This document shows positions 45,000 to 55,658 of a DNA stretch of 64,000 bases, in pieces. This stretch comes from Conus ventricosus (Eukaryota > Mollusca > Gastropoda > Neogastropoda > Conidae), in NCBI GenBank assembly GCA_018398815.1, contig CM031622.1, positions 17,081,554-17,145,553 on the forward strand, in the 5' to 3' direction. Under the pieces are notes generated by a model. The model did no database searches. It saw only the letters and a program-made list of their open reading frames with translations, and was not told the origin of the DNA. Each line of letters opens with the position of its first letter. Position 1 is the first letter of the stretch. The translations under genes and the position numbers were made by a program.

Positions 45000-47900
45000 G
45001 ACTAGGATTTCTTTTTAACAGGCCGTTGGGTTTACTTGATGAAGATTTGAGCGCGTTTAAACATTTGGTGAAAAAATTTATTTGGGTTTTCAAAGAGAGT
45101 TTGGCTTGTAGTTGTCGTGAGTTATATTTTTTTTGAAACGTTTTTTTATTAGGTTTTACCCTTTTTCATTACAGAAGTCTGGCTGGAAAACGCTGAACTC
45201 TTTGACCGCAAACCAACATTTTCTTTTAAAACCGCCCCAAATTAAGTTCATCCTTCTTTTTCCCAATCATTCCCTTGGGTTCGTTGAATTTTTAAGGGCG
45301 TTTCTTTTGGTTAGTCGCTTGTGTCGTACCTTCCTTCATTTCCCTTTGCCACTTTGTTTCTAAATCCTTATAAAAGTCTTCATTTGGGGGACGTTTTTGA
45401 ATAAAGAGTCGGTTGTCTGTGTAAAGAACTTTTGTTTGGGGTTTTAAAAGGGTTTTTAAAGCGTCTTTACAAAAATTTAAAAACATTAATTACTTGGGAC
45501 GGCTCTAATACGGAAAAGCTTTTAAAACCGGCTTGTCCAACTTACTTTTTTTTTCTTCTTCAAAATTGCCAACCAGACTGTCTTTTTAAATCTTTTTTAA
45601 GTTTTTGTATTTGGGTTTTTTGGGAGCAAATTTTAATTTGGGTTTGGGTTTTTCTTTTGAAACAAATTTTTCAATTTTTAAACGTTTGTGGGGTTTTTTC
45701 CCCATAGTTTTCCCCAAAACAGCTGTTGTCATCATTTTAAAAGAAGTCTTTTTCTGAAGGTCGTGGCTTGGGTTTTTAAGACAGTATTCTTCTTGATGTT
45801 TTGGCCTCAAAAAGGGTTTTGGGTTTCAAGATAATTATTCTGTGCACTCTTAGTTTAAACCCGTTTTTTTGGAAAAAAAAAACTGTGGGAGTCTGTAATG
45901 ACAACATATTTGTTTTGTCCCTAAGATTGGGAAAAAAGGTTTAGGAGGTTCAAGGGGGGCTCGTTTTTTTTTCTTTCTGCGGCTTGGGGGAAATGTTGTG
46001 GAGATCATGTAATTTTTTAGGATATTTTTAAGTCTACTTCCAAGTTTGTCCCGCTGGCGGAAGCTGGGACAACTAAACCTTTAAAACCCATTGGCTTTTT
46101 GAGGGCCCTTTTTTCCCTTGTAAAGTTTCTCAGTGGAAGTGGTTGCTCAGGGCCCCCCCTTTAAAATTGTTGGGGTCTAAGTAAATTCCCCATAGTTGGA
46201 TGGTTTAGTTGGGTCTAACGTCTAAATTCTTGTTGTTGGCTTTTGGAAATAGGAGTTTAGGCCCCTGCTAATTCTCCCCCCACCCATCTTAATATTTCGG
46301 GAAATGTGGGGGAAAACGAAAATTTAAATCAATCTGGTGTTTGTAGATTTAAGAAAGCATCCCCCAAAGGGCCGGGGGGCGAGGGTAATGTGCTGGTTAG
46401 ACAGTAGGTTTTTCATGCATGTAGATCTGTTAAATTTTTAAGTTTTTGCCAATTAAAAAAAGTCAGCCCTCAAGTAGTAATCAGGGTAATTTACCCCTTG
46501 TTTGAAAGTGGAATTTTGTCCAGGCTTTCTGTGCCCTTTTTCATATTCCCGAGTCAGTTATGTCTTTGCCTCTTAAAACTTGAAAAAAAAGCGGGCCCTT
46601 TTTTAGGAAGCGAGTCTTTTTCAAAACCCTTTTCCCCCGAGTTCATGTATTCATAAGGGTTAAAATCCCTTTTCGCACCAAAAAGGGGTCAAAATTTTTG
46701 TTTAGGGGATTGGAAAATTTTTTAGAGATCCCGCTTAAAATTATTTTAAACCCCATCAGAAAGTTGGGCAGAGCTTTAAAAAGGAAAAAAGGTCAAGAGG
46801 GAAAAGTCATGTACTTTTGAAGACTTGGGAATGCAGGTAACCCCCTTATATTTAGAAGTCAATGCTTGCATGAAAAAAATTGGGGATTCGTAGGGCCTTT
46901 GTTTGGTTATTTAAAGAAAATAGGGGTTTTTCCTTTTTTGGGTTTTAAACCCTTTAAATTGAAGATTCAATTTTTGTGTTTCGCCCCCTTTAAATTTTCC
47001 CCTAAAGTGAGTGGTCTCTCACTGTCAGTCTTTACTGTAGGCGTTAGCTCTAAGCGCAAATCCAAAAAGTGAGTGGTGAGTCATTGAGTTTTTTGGTCTT
47101 CAGGGGGTCATAAAAAATGCCTGAAAGATTTAGTGGTTGGGTTTTAAAATTTCGAAGTTGTTTCATCTGCTCTTGAAATCTACTTTGCGCATTGGGGCTC
47201 TGTTAAAACTTGGGGGGTGTTTTGTTTTCCCCCTTGAAATAACAAAAATAACGCTTAAAAACAGATCTTTATGGGGTTTTTTTTTTTGTTCTTGCTGTTT
47301 TGGACCGGGGAGTACTGCGGCAAAAGCGATTCAAAGTCCGCATAAACCACGTACGGGGCTCATTTGCATTTTGTGTAAATTCTTAAAACTAACTTTAGAC
47401 TTGGTTTAGGTGTGAGGAGTTTTTGGGTTTTACCCGTTTCAAAACTTTTAAAAATGTTTCTTATGACTGGGAGCTGCTTGTTAGTGGGGTTTTGAAACAA
47501 ACATCTTCTTCAAAAACCCCTTTTTTTGATTTTCCTTTGATGTAAAAGGCCCTAAGTTGCTTATTGTTCTGATTAATCTTAAAGACTTTTGTACTATCCT
47601 TTTTAAAAGTATAAGGGGCTACAGGCCCTTTTCAAGTGGTTTGGGGGCCCAAAGTAGGGGAAACCCTTTGGGCCTAGATCGGTTTTTATGGGAAACCCTG
47701 TGTATACGTTTTTCAGTATTTGGGTTTTTTTTGTTCTTCAAATGGATTTAGGGTTTTTACTTACGGGGAAAAGGTTTTTGTTTTTAAAGTTCATTCTTGT
47801 TTGTATGCTTCATTTTTGGAAACTCTGTTTGCATGATTTTTGAAGGGTGTAGATGCGCTAAAAACACCAAAAATTAAAAAACACATGCTGTCGAAAATTT

Positions 47901-48000
47901 TTTATGTTTAAAAAATGCCGTTTTAACTCTAACCCCTTTTTTGGGAAGGGGGAAAGGGAAAAATTGGCCCAAAAAAAAGGATAGAACTTTGTTTGTCTCA
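45000..48000 (-). pseudogene. Polinton DNA polymerase B, third copy, minus strand
   Basis: Minus-strand motifs appear in the right order. PYVVYADFESLLP (exonuclease site) is at 47,377-47,339. An NPYEYMN block (exonuclease III region, compare KGVYLMNTMN of copy 2) is at about 46,665-46,640, followed by KGPAFFSSF. A KVLYTD motif C is at 45,433-45,406, with one indel breaking the second Asp. An open frame 45,486-45,292 covers motif C and a Lys/Glu-rich stretch after it. Sequence is clearly diverged from copies 1 and 2. Orientation is opposite to the small Polinton genes at 43,700-44,700, unlike elements 1 and 2, and the C-terminus faces their subterminal repeats. It therefore derives from an inverted segment or a separate element. 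Confidence 0.7.
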
Positions 48001-49305
48001 ACTGATTTCAAGGACGGGCCCTTCAGGGCCCGCCAGAACCCCTTTAAATTTGCCCCCTCCTTGCATGGTTAACTGTGTAAGCATGTAATCAGCCCGTTAG
48101 ATTAAAGTGTGTTGTGATTTTCTTTCTGCCTTGTTGAAACCCCCACCGGGGGGTATATTTAGGCCGTTTATAATCAATTTAGAATGGGGCCCAAATGCAC
48201 TTTTACTGGTGGCTCCATCTGGGAAAAACTCTGGAATTTTAAAAGATTGCATGTGCCCCGCTTTCATGGGTCGTTCGAGGGGTTAAAGATGGATGTCTCT
48301 TCCTTTACGTATTGGGTTAATTGTTTGGGGCACTAACCAAAAATTTTTTCCATCGTTATAGTTTTCCATCCCCAAAATTTTTTTGTGGTCGGCATTTTTT
48401 TAAAAAACAAAATTTTCGTTAAATTTAAAAAAAAAAATGTAAAAAAAGGAAGTAAAAAACGGCTTTTTATTCCTCGGCCCCAAACCTCGCAACACTTCAA
48501 GACACGTTTTAAACCCTTTCAATTAACCCGCCAATAGTTTGCTTTTTCTGAATCATACAGTCAATTTTTTATCACTTTGATTGCCCTTTTTTTAAAAAAG
48601 TTCCTATGATCTTTTAAATTTTATTGTTTACTTCCCCCCTCAAAAACCAAAATTTTCTTAAATTTTTAAGGTTTTAAAACTTTTTTTGTTTCGTCAAAAG
48701 TTCATTTCAATTCTTTAAAACAGTTACTGAGTTTGGCAAACCCTTTTTATAAACTAAAAAAAAAAAAAAAAAATTTAAAATTTGGGAATTTTTTTAAAAA
48801 CGGTTTTTATAGTTTTTTTCTAATCGTAAAACTGATCTTCATTAAGCGGGGGAGCTACTCCTTCAGGGTGGGGTAGAAAAACAGTCAGTTAACTCTTATG
48901 AGCATTTTTATCAACTAAAAAGGCAACCCAAATTTATAAGGTTGGGGCCCAAAAATTTTGGTATTTTCTAACAACTTCCATTAAACGTTTTTTCGTTTAT
49001 TTATTGCTCAAAAAAAAATCAGTAAAATTTAAATTTTTTAAAAACCCACTCTTTAAATGATCTTTATCATCCACCCCCCCCATCCCTTCCCACTCCAAAT
49101 TCTCAAAAAATGAGTAAGCTTTTTTCTAACTTCTTTGGGGTTTTTTTTTTAAAAACCCGAATAAAATCTAAATTTAAAAAAATTTAAATAATCATTTTTT
49201 ATTTTTTGTGCAAGAATTTAGGGAAAGTTTGGCGTGGTTAATTTAATAGGTCAATTTAACCCCGATCGTTTTGCCCAGTTTTTCTGCAAATGCTTTTTTA
49301 GGTCA
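48001..49305. other. AT-rich, homopolymer-inflated stretch, element 3 remainder
   Basis: No gene can be read. The sequence is dominated by runs such as TTTTTAAAAA. It lies upstream of polymerase copy 3 and may hold capsid-side genes, but no capsid block was recognised. Confidence 0.4.
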
Positions 49306-49495
49306 AAGTGAAATGGGCGGTGGGTGGGGTGGGGGGCATGCATGAGTGGGGCGGGGGGTGGGGCGTGAAATGGGGCCCGGGGGGGGGGGTGTTTTTTGCG
49401 TAGGGGGGGGGTGGGGGATGTGTGCGTAGGGGTGGGGGTGGGGGTGGGGGTTTGGGGGGGTGTTGGGAGGAGTTACCTCCCTTAGTATTATTTTT
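49306..49495. repeat. G-rich tract and ACCTCC block, element 3 end
   Basis: GGGGTGGGG-type sequence is followed by GGAGTTACCTCCCTTAGTAT, matching the layout at 35,735-35,835 of element 2. Several pure G runs may be inflated. Confidence 0.7.
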
Positions 49496-49640
49496 GACCC
49501 TGTTGGAGGGCCTTTTAGGGTTTGAGCGTCGTTTTTTCCCCAAGTGACCAGTTTGGTGGATTTTGGCCCCGTTGAGGGCCTTTCTAGGTCGAGCGTCGGT
49601 TTTGGGCAATGACCAGTTCGGGGTATTTTTTTGCCTTAGG
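49496..49640. repeat. Tandem ~70-bp units next to the G-rich tract, element 3
   Basis: Two units (49,496-49,565 and 49,566-49,640) share (C)C(C)TGTTG(G)AGGGCCTTT, then GAGCGTCG(G)TTTT, then ATGACCAGTT. Their sequence differs from the tandem units of element 2 at the corresponding place, so the position is conserved while the unit sequence is not. Confidence 0.65.
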
Positions 49641-50590
49641 CTGGGGGGCCTGTTCCCTTTGGGTAGTATTGGTTTTTTCACAGCAGCTAGCCCGGGAAAA
49701 CTGCGTTTAATCACTTGCCCGGGAAATCGCGAAAGCCAACGTGCCCTTTTCATATATTTTTAAAAAGAGCTTTTTTTCTATACAAGCTGTTAATCGAAAT
49801 TCGAGCTTGTGGAACTTTGGTGTAGAAAAAACAAAAAAAATAATTCCACAGTTTTCTCCCAGGTGGGGGGGGGATCAAAATTTCAGTTTTCAAATAATTA
49901 TCCCCGGGGGCGCTTTTGGGTTTTGATTTTTTTAAAACAGGGTTTTTTTTCTTTCAAACCAAAAGGCCTTAAAAACAAAAATTTTCCCCAAGAGTTTTAC
50001 GGTTTTAAATTTAATCAAAGGAAAACCCGGCCCTTTTAGTTAAAAAAGGGGTAATTTCGGTTTTGTTTTTCAGGCTTATAAAAGAACCTTTACAATCGGG
50101 TCATCTCAAGTTACTCTACAAAACAATTACGTAAAAAAAAATTCCCGTTTACTTACTGGGAAATTTTACGGTTTTTTCCTTTTCTTTTGTTTCCAAAAGA
50201 TTTAGAAATTTTTTTTGGCTGGGTTGGTTTTGAGCAAGGGGTCGCCCCCGTTCTTTAATTTTTTTAAAATACAAAAAACAAATTTTCCCATTTAATACTT
50301 TTTGTATTTCAATATTATTCTTTTTTGATCATCCGAATAAAGCAAATGCTCAGTTTGGCTTTCTTGAGAACTGACATTCATTGCGGTTTCTTGTGAAGAA
50401 GACCCAGCTTCCAGACTTGAATCGGCCATATTTCAGTGAAGTAACAGCGAGCTAAAAAACGCGTCTTCGCCCATAGAAGTCCCGACCAGAAATGCCGGCT
50501 TGTCAGCTAGCTCCAAAGTCCCGGCGAAAAATGACGTCATACCCCCCTGTCGATTGGTTGAACGCGCACACGTGATGGGCTGAGCTATCA
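49641..50590. other. Unassigned stretch
   Basis: No gene is recognised. The left half is homopolymer-inflated. The base-calling texture becomes normal from about 50,330. TGACGTCA at 50,532 and CACGTG at 50,570 are consensus CRE and E-box palindromes, though such short sites may be chance. Confidence 0.4.
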
Positions 50591-51336
50591 CTCGATGATT
50601 AATAATGCAGTATTAGGTGCAGGCTCCTGTGCAGCGGAGCGTGCAACACAGTTGCAGCGACCAATATTGATTGGAACCAGTCTGGGGTGGGACTGCCAAG
50701 CCATATAAATGTTTAGTTGATTTTATGTCCCTGGAGAGAATGTAAATATGCGGGTTCACGATCACCAAATCCTATTCTGCACGGAAACCTCCGTTTTAAT
50801 GTGCTAATTACGTCAATTTTAGAGGTTTTTGGATGTTAATTTTTTTGTGAAACAGGTGTTAATTTTGGCTAAAACTGATATGAGAAGGACGTGATTTGTA
50901 TGTGAAAAGGGGGGTTTCGTGCAAAATAACATGGGTGGTCTTGAACCCGTATATTTACATTCTCTCGATGATTAATAATGCAGTATTAGGTGCAGGCTCC
51001 TGTGCAGCAGAGCGTGCAACACAGTTGCAGCGACCAATATTGATTGGAACCAGTCTGGGGTGGGACTGCCAAGCCATATAAATGTTTAGTTGATTTTATG
51101 TCCCTGGAGAGAATGTAAATATGCGGGTTCACGATCACCAAATCCTATTCTGCATGGAAACCTCCGTTTTAATGTGCTAATTACGTCAATTTTAGAGGTT
51201 TTTATATGTTAATTTTTTTGTGAAACAGGTGTTAATTTTGGCTAAAACTGATATGAGATGGACGTGATTTGTATGTGAAAAAGGGGGTTTTCGTGCAAAA
51301 TAACATGGGTGGTCTTGAACCCGTATATTTACATCT
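50591..51336 (+). repeat. Two 373-bp tandem units upstream of CR1-like LINE
   Basis: Unit 1 (50,591-50,963) and unit 2 (50,964-51,336) each start CTCGATGATTAATAATGCAG and end GAACCCGTATATTTACAT. They are about 98% identical by eye, with only a handful of substitutions and single-base indels. They end 110 bp before the LINE reading frame, the position of a 5' leader, and so may be promoter monomers as seen in some LINEs. No similar unit occurs elsewhere in the window. Confidence 0.85.
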
Positions 51337-51446
51337 CTTAACTAGAGAAATTGAAAAATAATACAATACACAGGTAATGCTGCTTATAGCCCAGGCGACT
51401 GCAAAGGACCATATCAGGGCTAATACAATAATGTAGGATGAAAATC

Positions 51447-51770
51447 ATGGCTTTTAAGCCTTATCCTGCTATCGGGAGACATTGAACTCAATCCTGGTCC
51501 GTCCACCAAAGTAAAATATCCATGCGGAGTTTGCAATTTGAGAGTCACATGGAAACATAAAAGCAGTTGCCTGTGACGTCTGCAATACATGGTATCACAC
51601 TAAATGTATGTTAATGAATTCAGCAGTTTATGAAGCATTATGCAATAGTGATATATCTTGAACTTGTTTTACCTGTGGGCTTCCAAACTTTAGTTCGAGA
51701 CTTTTTGAAGATTCTATTGAAGACTGCAGCTCAGAAAGCAACCCTTTTGACCCTATCTCACCAGACCGAT
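51447..51770 (+). pseudogene. LINE N-terminal region: 2A-like motif and PHD-type zinc finger
   Basis: ATG 51,447 begins a short hydrophobic leader; one extra base shifts into LILLSGDIELNPGP, with DIELNPGP at 51,478-51,501. After it, YPCGVCNLRVTWKHK opens a zinc finger, a frameshift follows, then ACDVC, WYHTKC and, after a stop in place of the usual Trp, TCFTCGLPNFSS. The C-x2-C, C-x2-C, H-x2-C, C-x2-C spacing is a PHD-like finger. In LINEs such fingers may bind chromatin or nucleic acid; the actual ligand is unknown. The region is joined in frame to the endonuclease in the intact family, as the linker (51,680-51,900) is open except for one break. Confidence 0.75.
51478..51501 (+). other. 2A-like ribosome-skipping motif (DIELNPGP)
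   Basis: GAC ATT GAA CTC AAT CCT GGT CCG encodes D-I-E-L-N-P-G-P, an exact 2A consensus. It is preceded by LLSG, the kind of leucine-rich context that active 2A peptides have. Confidence 0.88.
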
Positions 51771-51784
51771 CCCCAAAAGAAAAC

Positions 51785-52660
51785 TTGAAATTTTGTCCTA
51801 AGTTTGCATCCACCCCTGATTCTAAAACTGATAAAATCCCAAATCATAAAGTGCAACTGAACCCCAAATCATTAAGTGAAAAAGATAAACTTAAATGCAT
51901 AGTCGTAAATTTTCAATCTCTTATCAAGAAAAAGGAAGAACTCAGTAATTTAGTCACTGAAAAAAAAACATTGATGTTGTAATTGGAACAGAAACTTGGC
52001 TAGAAACTGGAACATCCAGCAGTGAACTTCTAATGGAGGATTTTAATATTTATAGAAAGGACAGACTTGGAAAAAGAGGTGGGGGAGTCTTGATTGCCAT
52101 TAGGAAGAACTTAGCCAGTGAGTTTTTATATCAAGGCAAAAATAGTGAAAATTTATTTTGTAGGATTAATTTTAAGAATAAGAGACCTGTCATTGTTGGA
52201 TCAGTTTACAGACCTCCAGACTCAGATGAAAATGCATGTTCGTATATCTGCAGAGACATTTCTAACATTGTTTTGGCCAATAGGAAGGCAATATTATGGA
52301 TTGGTGGAGACTTTAACTTACCAGATATTGATTGGGGTGAAGATGCCATACTTGGTAATCCATACAGTAAAAATATTAGCACTCAGTTTTTTGATGCCAC
52401 CAAAGACCTTGGATTGGTGCAGTCAGTTGAAGCACCAAGTCGTGGTAAGGCATTCCTGGATTTATTTTTTTACCAATTGTCCAGGCGCTTTAGGCAATCA
52501 GGAATTAATTGCAGGCCTGGGTGATCATGACATAATTCTCTTAGAGAGCAACTTTCAACCCTTTCGAGAAAACCCCCTAAACGTACCATCAGACTCTGGA
52601 ACCAAGCAGATTTACCAAAATTGCGCAGGGATACTCATGATTTCAGTCGTCTTTTTATGA
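51785..52660 (+). pseudogene. LINE apurinic-type endonuclease domain
   Basis: Open pieces 51,785-51,982 and 52,033-52,524 and an overlapping frame to 52,660 form the endonuclease. CIVVNFQSL (motif I, Asn) is followed by IGTETWL (Glu, encoded at about 51,978-52,005 after a one-base break). Then come GGGVLIAIR, GSVYRPPDSD (Tyr/Arg), GGDFNLPDIDW (catalytic Asp and Asn) and SRGKAFLDLFF. After another frameshift GLGDHDIILL gives the terminal Asp-His. It nicks chromosomal DNA to prime reverse transcription. All catalytic residues seem present; only frames are broken. Confidence 0.85.
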
Positions 52661-52802
52661 GGTCCCATAGTGTTAAAGATAATGTCAGTGACCTTTGGAA
52701 GTGTATAAAAACTAACTTGAAATTTATTATGGATGACAACATACTACTAAAATAACTTCAAGCAAGAACCACCAGCCATGAATTACTACAAAAACTAAAC
52801 GT

Positions 52803-54682
52803 TTGTTGAGAAGGAAACATCGTTTCTTTAAGAAATTGAAACTACATCCTAATTCAGAAAGATTACTGGTTAGGTATAAACATATTAAGAGAAGGTGTCA
52901 GAGAGAATGTAGGCTTGCTCACTCCAATTATGTTAATTCGATGATTTCAGAAGGTGATCATCAAAACAAGAAATTATGGTCTTACATAAGGAGTAAGAGA
53001 CAGGACAACATTGGGATTCCAGACCTGAGAAACAACCAGAATAACCTAATACAGGACCCTGAAGGGAAAGCAAATTTACTAAACAAGCAGTTTTGTTCAG
53101 TTTTCTCAAATCCCAAACCTTTAATTAACGTTAGACTAAAGGATGATGATAAACTCCCTGAAATGCAAAACATCAAAGTAAACAAAGCAGGAGTATTTAA
53201 GTTACTGACCAACATCAATGAAAACAAAGCTACTGGTCCCGATGGCGTTCCTGGCAAGCTCTTAAAATTATGTGCCAATGAATTGAGTGAGGTATACCAA
53301 CTACTTTACCAAGCTTCACTGGACCAGGGAGTAATACCTGATGAGTGGAGAGATGCGAGCATTGTTCCCTTATTCAAAAAGGGTGACAAAACAAAAGCAG
53401 AGAACTATAGACCTGTATCTCTTACATCCATATCAGCTAAACTACTTGAACACATAATATATAGTAGCATAATGGACCATCTTGACAAATATGACTTCTT
53501 AAATAACGCCCAGCATGGTTTTAGACAGCGAAGGAGTTGTGAGACTCAACTTATAACAACTCTCAATGATTTTAATAACTGTCTTAACAACAGACAGCAA
53601 ATAGATGCAATTTATTAGACTTTTCTAAAGCCTTTGATAAGGTTGACCATGAGGGCCTGCTGCTTAAATTAGAACACATCGGCATTGGCGGTTCTTTGCT
53701 AAAATGGGCTAGATCATTCCTCGTTGGGAGAACGCAGAAAGTTGTTGTGGAAGGGTCGTCATCCCATTGTAAACCAGTCTTGTCAGGTGTACCACAGGGA
53801 ACTGTTCTGGGGCCCTTGTTTTTCTTAATTTATATAAATGACATAAGTAGAAATCTCTCTCCTGGAACTACTATAAGGCTTTTTGCAGATGACAGCTTAG
53901 TATATAGAACAATCAGAAGCAAGAATGATACACGCATTCTACAAGAAGATCTAAACGCTTTACAAGAGTGGGAAAGAACTTGGAAAATGGAATTTCATCC
54001 CCAAAAGTGCCAAGTGTTGCGTATATGTAACAAACGCTCACCAATTAGATCAGATTATTTTATCCATAATACTATTCTTAAAGAAACTAATGCTGCAAAA
54101 TATTTAGGCGTGATTATAGAATAGTCGTCTCAAATGGAAAGAACATTACAATTTAGTATGTAAGAAAGCAAATAACATCTTAGCTTTCTTATACAGGAAT
54201 ATCAATGACTGCCCCCAAAAGGTTAAAGACGACTGCTACAAAACACTGGTTAGACCAGTACTGGAATATGGTTGCTCAGTTTCGGATCCTTACCATCTAA
54301 AGGACATTGATAACCTCGAAAAGATTCAGAAGAGAGCAACACGGTTCGTACAGGGAACCACATCAGAGAAAAGGGGAATACTAGGAAGAACATGAGGAAA
54401 TTAGAATGGAAACCCTTAGAAGAGAGAGAAGCTTTTATCAAACTTAACATCTTCTTCAAAGGCAGAGCTAAAGTAATTGATATTCCAATGGAACAACTAG
54501 TATTGAATAAAAGTAGCACCAGGAGTGGCGGTCAATGTTATACCATACCTGCATCAAATATTGACAGCCACTTACATTCTTTTTATCCCAGTTCTGTACG
54601 GCTGTGGAACTCACTGCCAGGTGCCATCAAGATTGCCACAAATGCAATCTCATTAAAAAACAAATTGATACGACAGTTTTGA
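52803..54682 (+). pseudogene. LINE (CR1-like) reverse transcriptase
   Basis: The large open piece 52,803-53,618 contains the linker helices and RT blocks KATGPDGVPGKLLK, VIPDEWRDASIVPLFKKGDK, ENYRPVSLTS and NAQHGFRQRRSC. After one missing base the DFSKAFDKVDH-type block is encoded at about 53,608-53,650. Piece 53,696-54,124 carries GVPQGTVLGPLFFLIYINDI and LFADDSLVY (catalytic FADD at 53,881-53,892), then a stop at 54,122. The thumb and C-terminal domain continue to 54,682 (for example YCSLWNSLPGAI-like text near 54,600). Three to four single-base lesions separate it from an intact enzyme in this assembly. Confidence 0.88.
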
Positions 54683-54927
54683 GATCTGCATATTGACGAT
54701 TTTCTATTTTTACTTCCCCAGATATTTTACTGTTACCTGGGCCTGAATTTGGCCATTGCTTTTAACTTCTTGAATATCGAGCGCGACCCCTTGTTGCCAA
54801 ATTTGCTCTAGGGGCCAACAGTCTGAGTCGCACTATTTTATGTTATTTTATTTTACTTTTTAACATGCGCGCTGGTGACCTACTCGTTTTTGAGTGAACC
54901 AGTATTTTAGGAAGAAGAAGAAGAAAG

Positions 54928-54946
54928 TACACACACACACACACAC

Positions 54947-54990
<44 letters not shown>
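54928..54990. repeat. AC and AT microsatellite at LINE 3' end
   Basis: (AC)n followed by (AT)n, directly after the LINE tail and directly before the first hammerhead repeat. Confidence 0.9.
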
Positions 54991-54991
<1 letters not shown>

Positions 54992-55596
54992 ATGCTGAAC
55001 AATTAAGTAGTGGGGGGAAAACAAGTGCAGGCTAACAATTCTTCAGTCGTTATAGTAATGACTTGACAAAGATTTGAACTTTAAAAAAAAAAAAAAAATT
55101 GAAGATGAAGAAAATGGGGGAATATATTATAAATATGAGAAGCCCTTCACTAGCTGCTTGAGGGAACCATCGTAATCCCTCTCAAAGGCACATTTATTTG
55201 TATTGCCTGCTCCTAGGCCTTTCGTCCGCTGGATCGGACTCATCAGGGAGACACGGCTAATTGTGTCTGTGCTCTTGGTGTCAAATAGAGACACACCACA
55301 GTCCATGATTCTGTGGTGTTCTCACCACCAAGGGTTCGAAAAAAGAATCCAACAGCAGCCTCAAAGCAGCCAGTAAAGGGGTAATAAAATGGAACAAAGC
55401 AAAAGTGGTGGAGAGGAAAAAAGTCGCTGAAAAACTAAAAGCATTATTCAAACAGATAAAATTTGGGGACAATCTTTGAGCCTATGCTTGAGGATCCATT
55501 AAAGGGATGCAAGGGAGGTCAAAGATATGGAACAGTCTGAGTGGTCAGCTCTGCTGTTTTAATAACGCAAGCATTGTGAGTGGCTAAGAATTGCAC
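54991..55596 (-). repeat. Hammerhead-containing direct repeat, unit A
   Basis: A 606-bp unit starting AATGCTGAACAATTAAG and ending TGGCTAAGAATTGCAC. It is repeated at 55,659-56,263 with about 95% identity, including an internal A-run of different length. The two are separated by 62 bp of non-repeated DNA. On the minus strand it carries a hammerhead ribozyme. Such units occur in Penelope-like element terminal repeats and in animal retrozymes; no Penelope reverse transcriptase is present here. The element is called as a minus-strand feature because the ribozyme is. Confidence 0.8.
55210..55250 (-). ncRNA. Type I hammerhead ribozyme, copy A
   Basis: On the minus strand the catalytic core CTGATGA (55,246-55,240) is followed by stem II GTCC/GGAC with loop GATCCAGC, then GAAA (55,223-55,220). 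The next bases AGGCCT form a minimal, loop-less palindromic stem III, so self-cleavage would need a dimer. A cleavage site C-T-A would follow it. Stem I closes as CTCC (55,250-55,247) with GGAG (55,213-55,210), and beyond an internal loop GCC pairs with GGC. All invariant core bases are present. Natural hammerheads use such internal loops for tertiary contacts. It cleaves its own RNA during element replication; activity is inferred, not shown. Confidence 0.78.
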
Positions 55597-55658
55597 AGAA
55601 CAACCTTTACTTGGATCTCCCAAGAGATGCAATCTCCCACTGATTGACCAAACAATAT

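Larger units (their letters stand above)
51337..54910 (+). mobile_element. CR1-like LINE, nearly full length
   Basis: From the 5' leader to the 3' tail (a GAAGAAGAAGAAGAAAG end at about 54,912 followed by an AC/AT microsatellite) it contains a 2A-like motif, a PHD-like zinc finger, an apurinic-type endonuclease and a reverse transcriptase. Frame breaks are few (about seven). It is the best preserved retrotransposon here and probably young. The leader includes the 40-bp motif at 51,381-51,420 also found at 63,438-63,479. Confidence 0.8.

Noticed and set aside
49298..49753. 151-codon minus-strand frame with a proline-rich tail
   Set aside because: Derived from the G-rich tract and tandem units at the end of Polinton element 3; proline codons come from C runs.
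55320..55350. tRNA-like T-arm (GGGTTCGAA followed by AATCC)
   Set aside because: No D-arm, anticodon arm or acceptor stem can be fitted around it.
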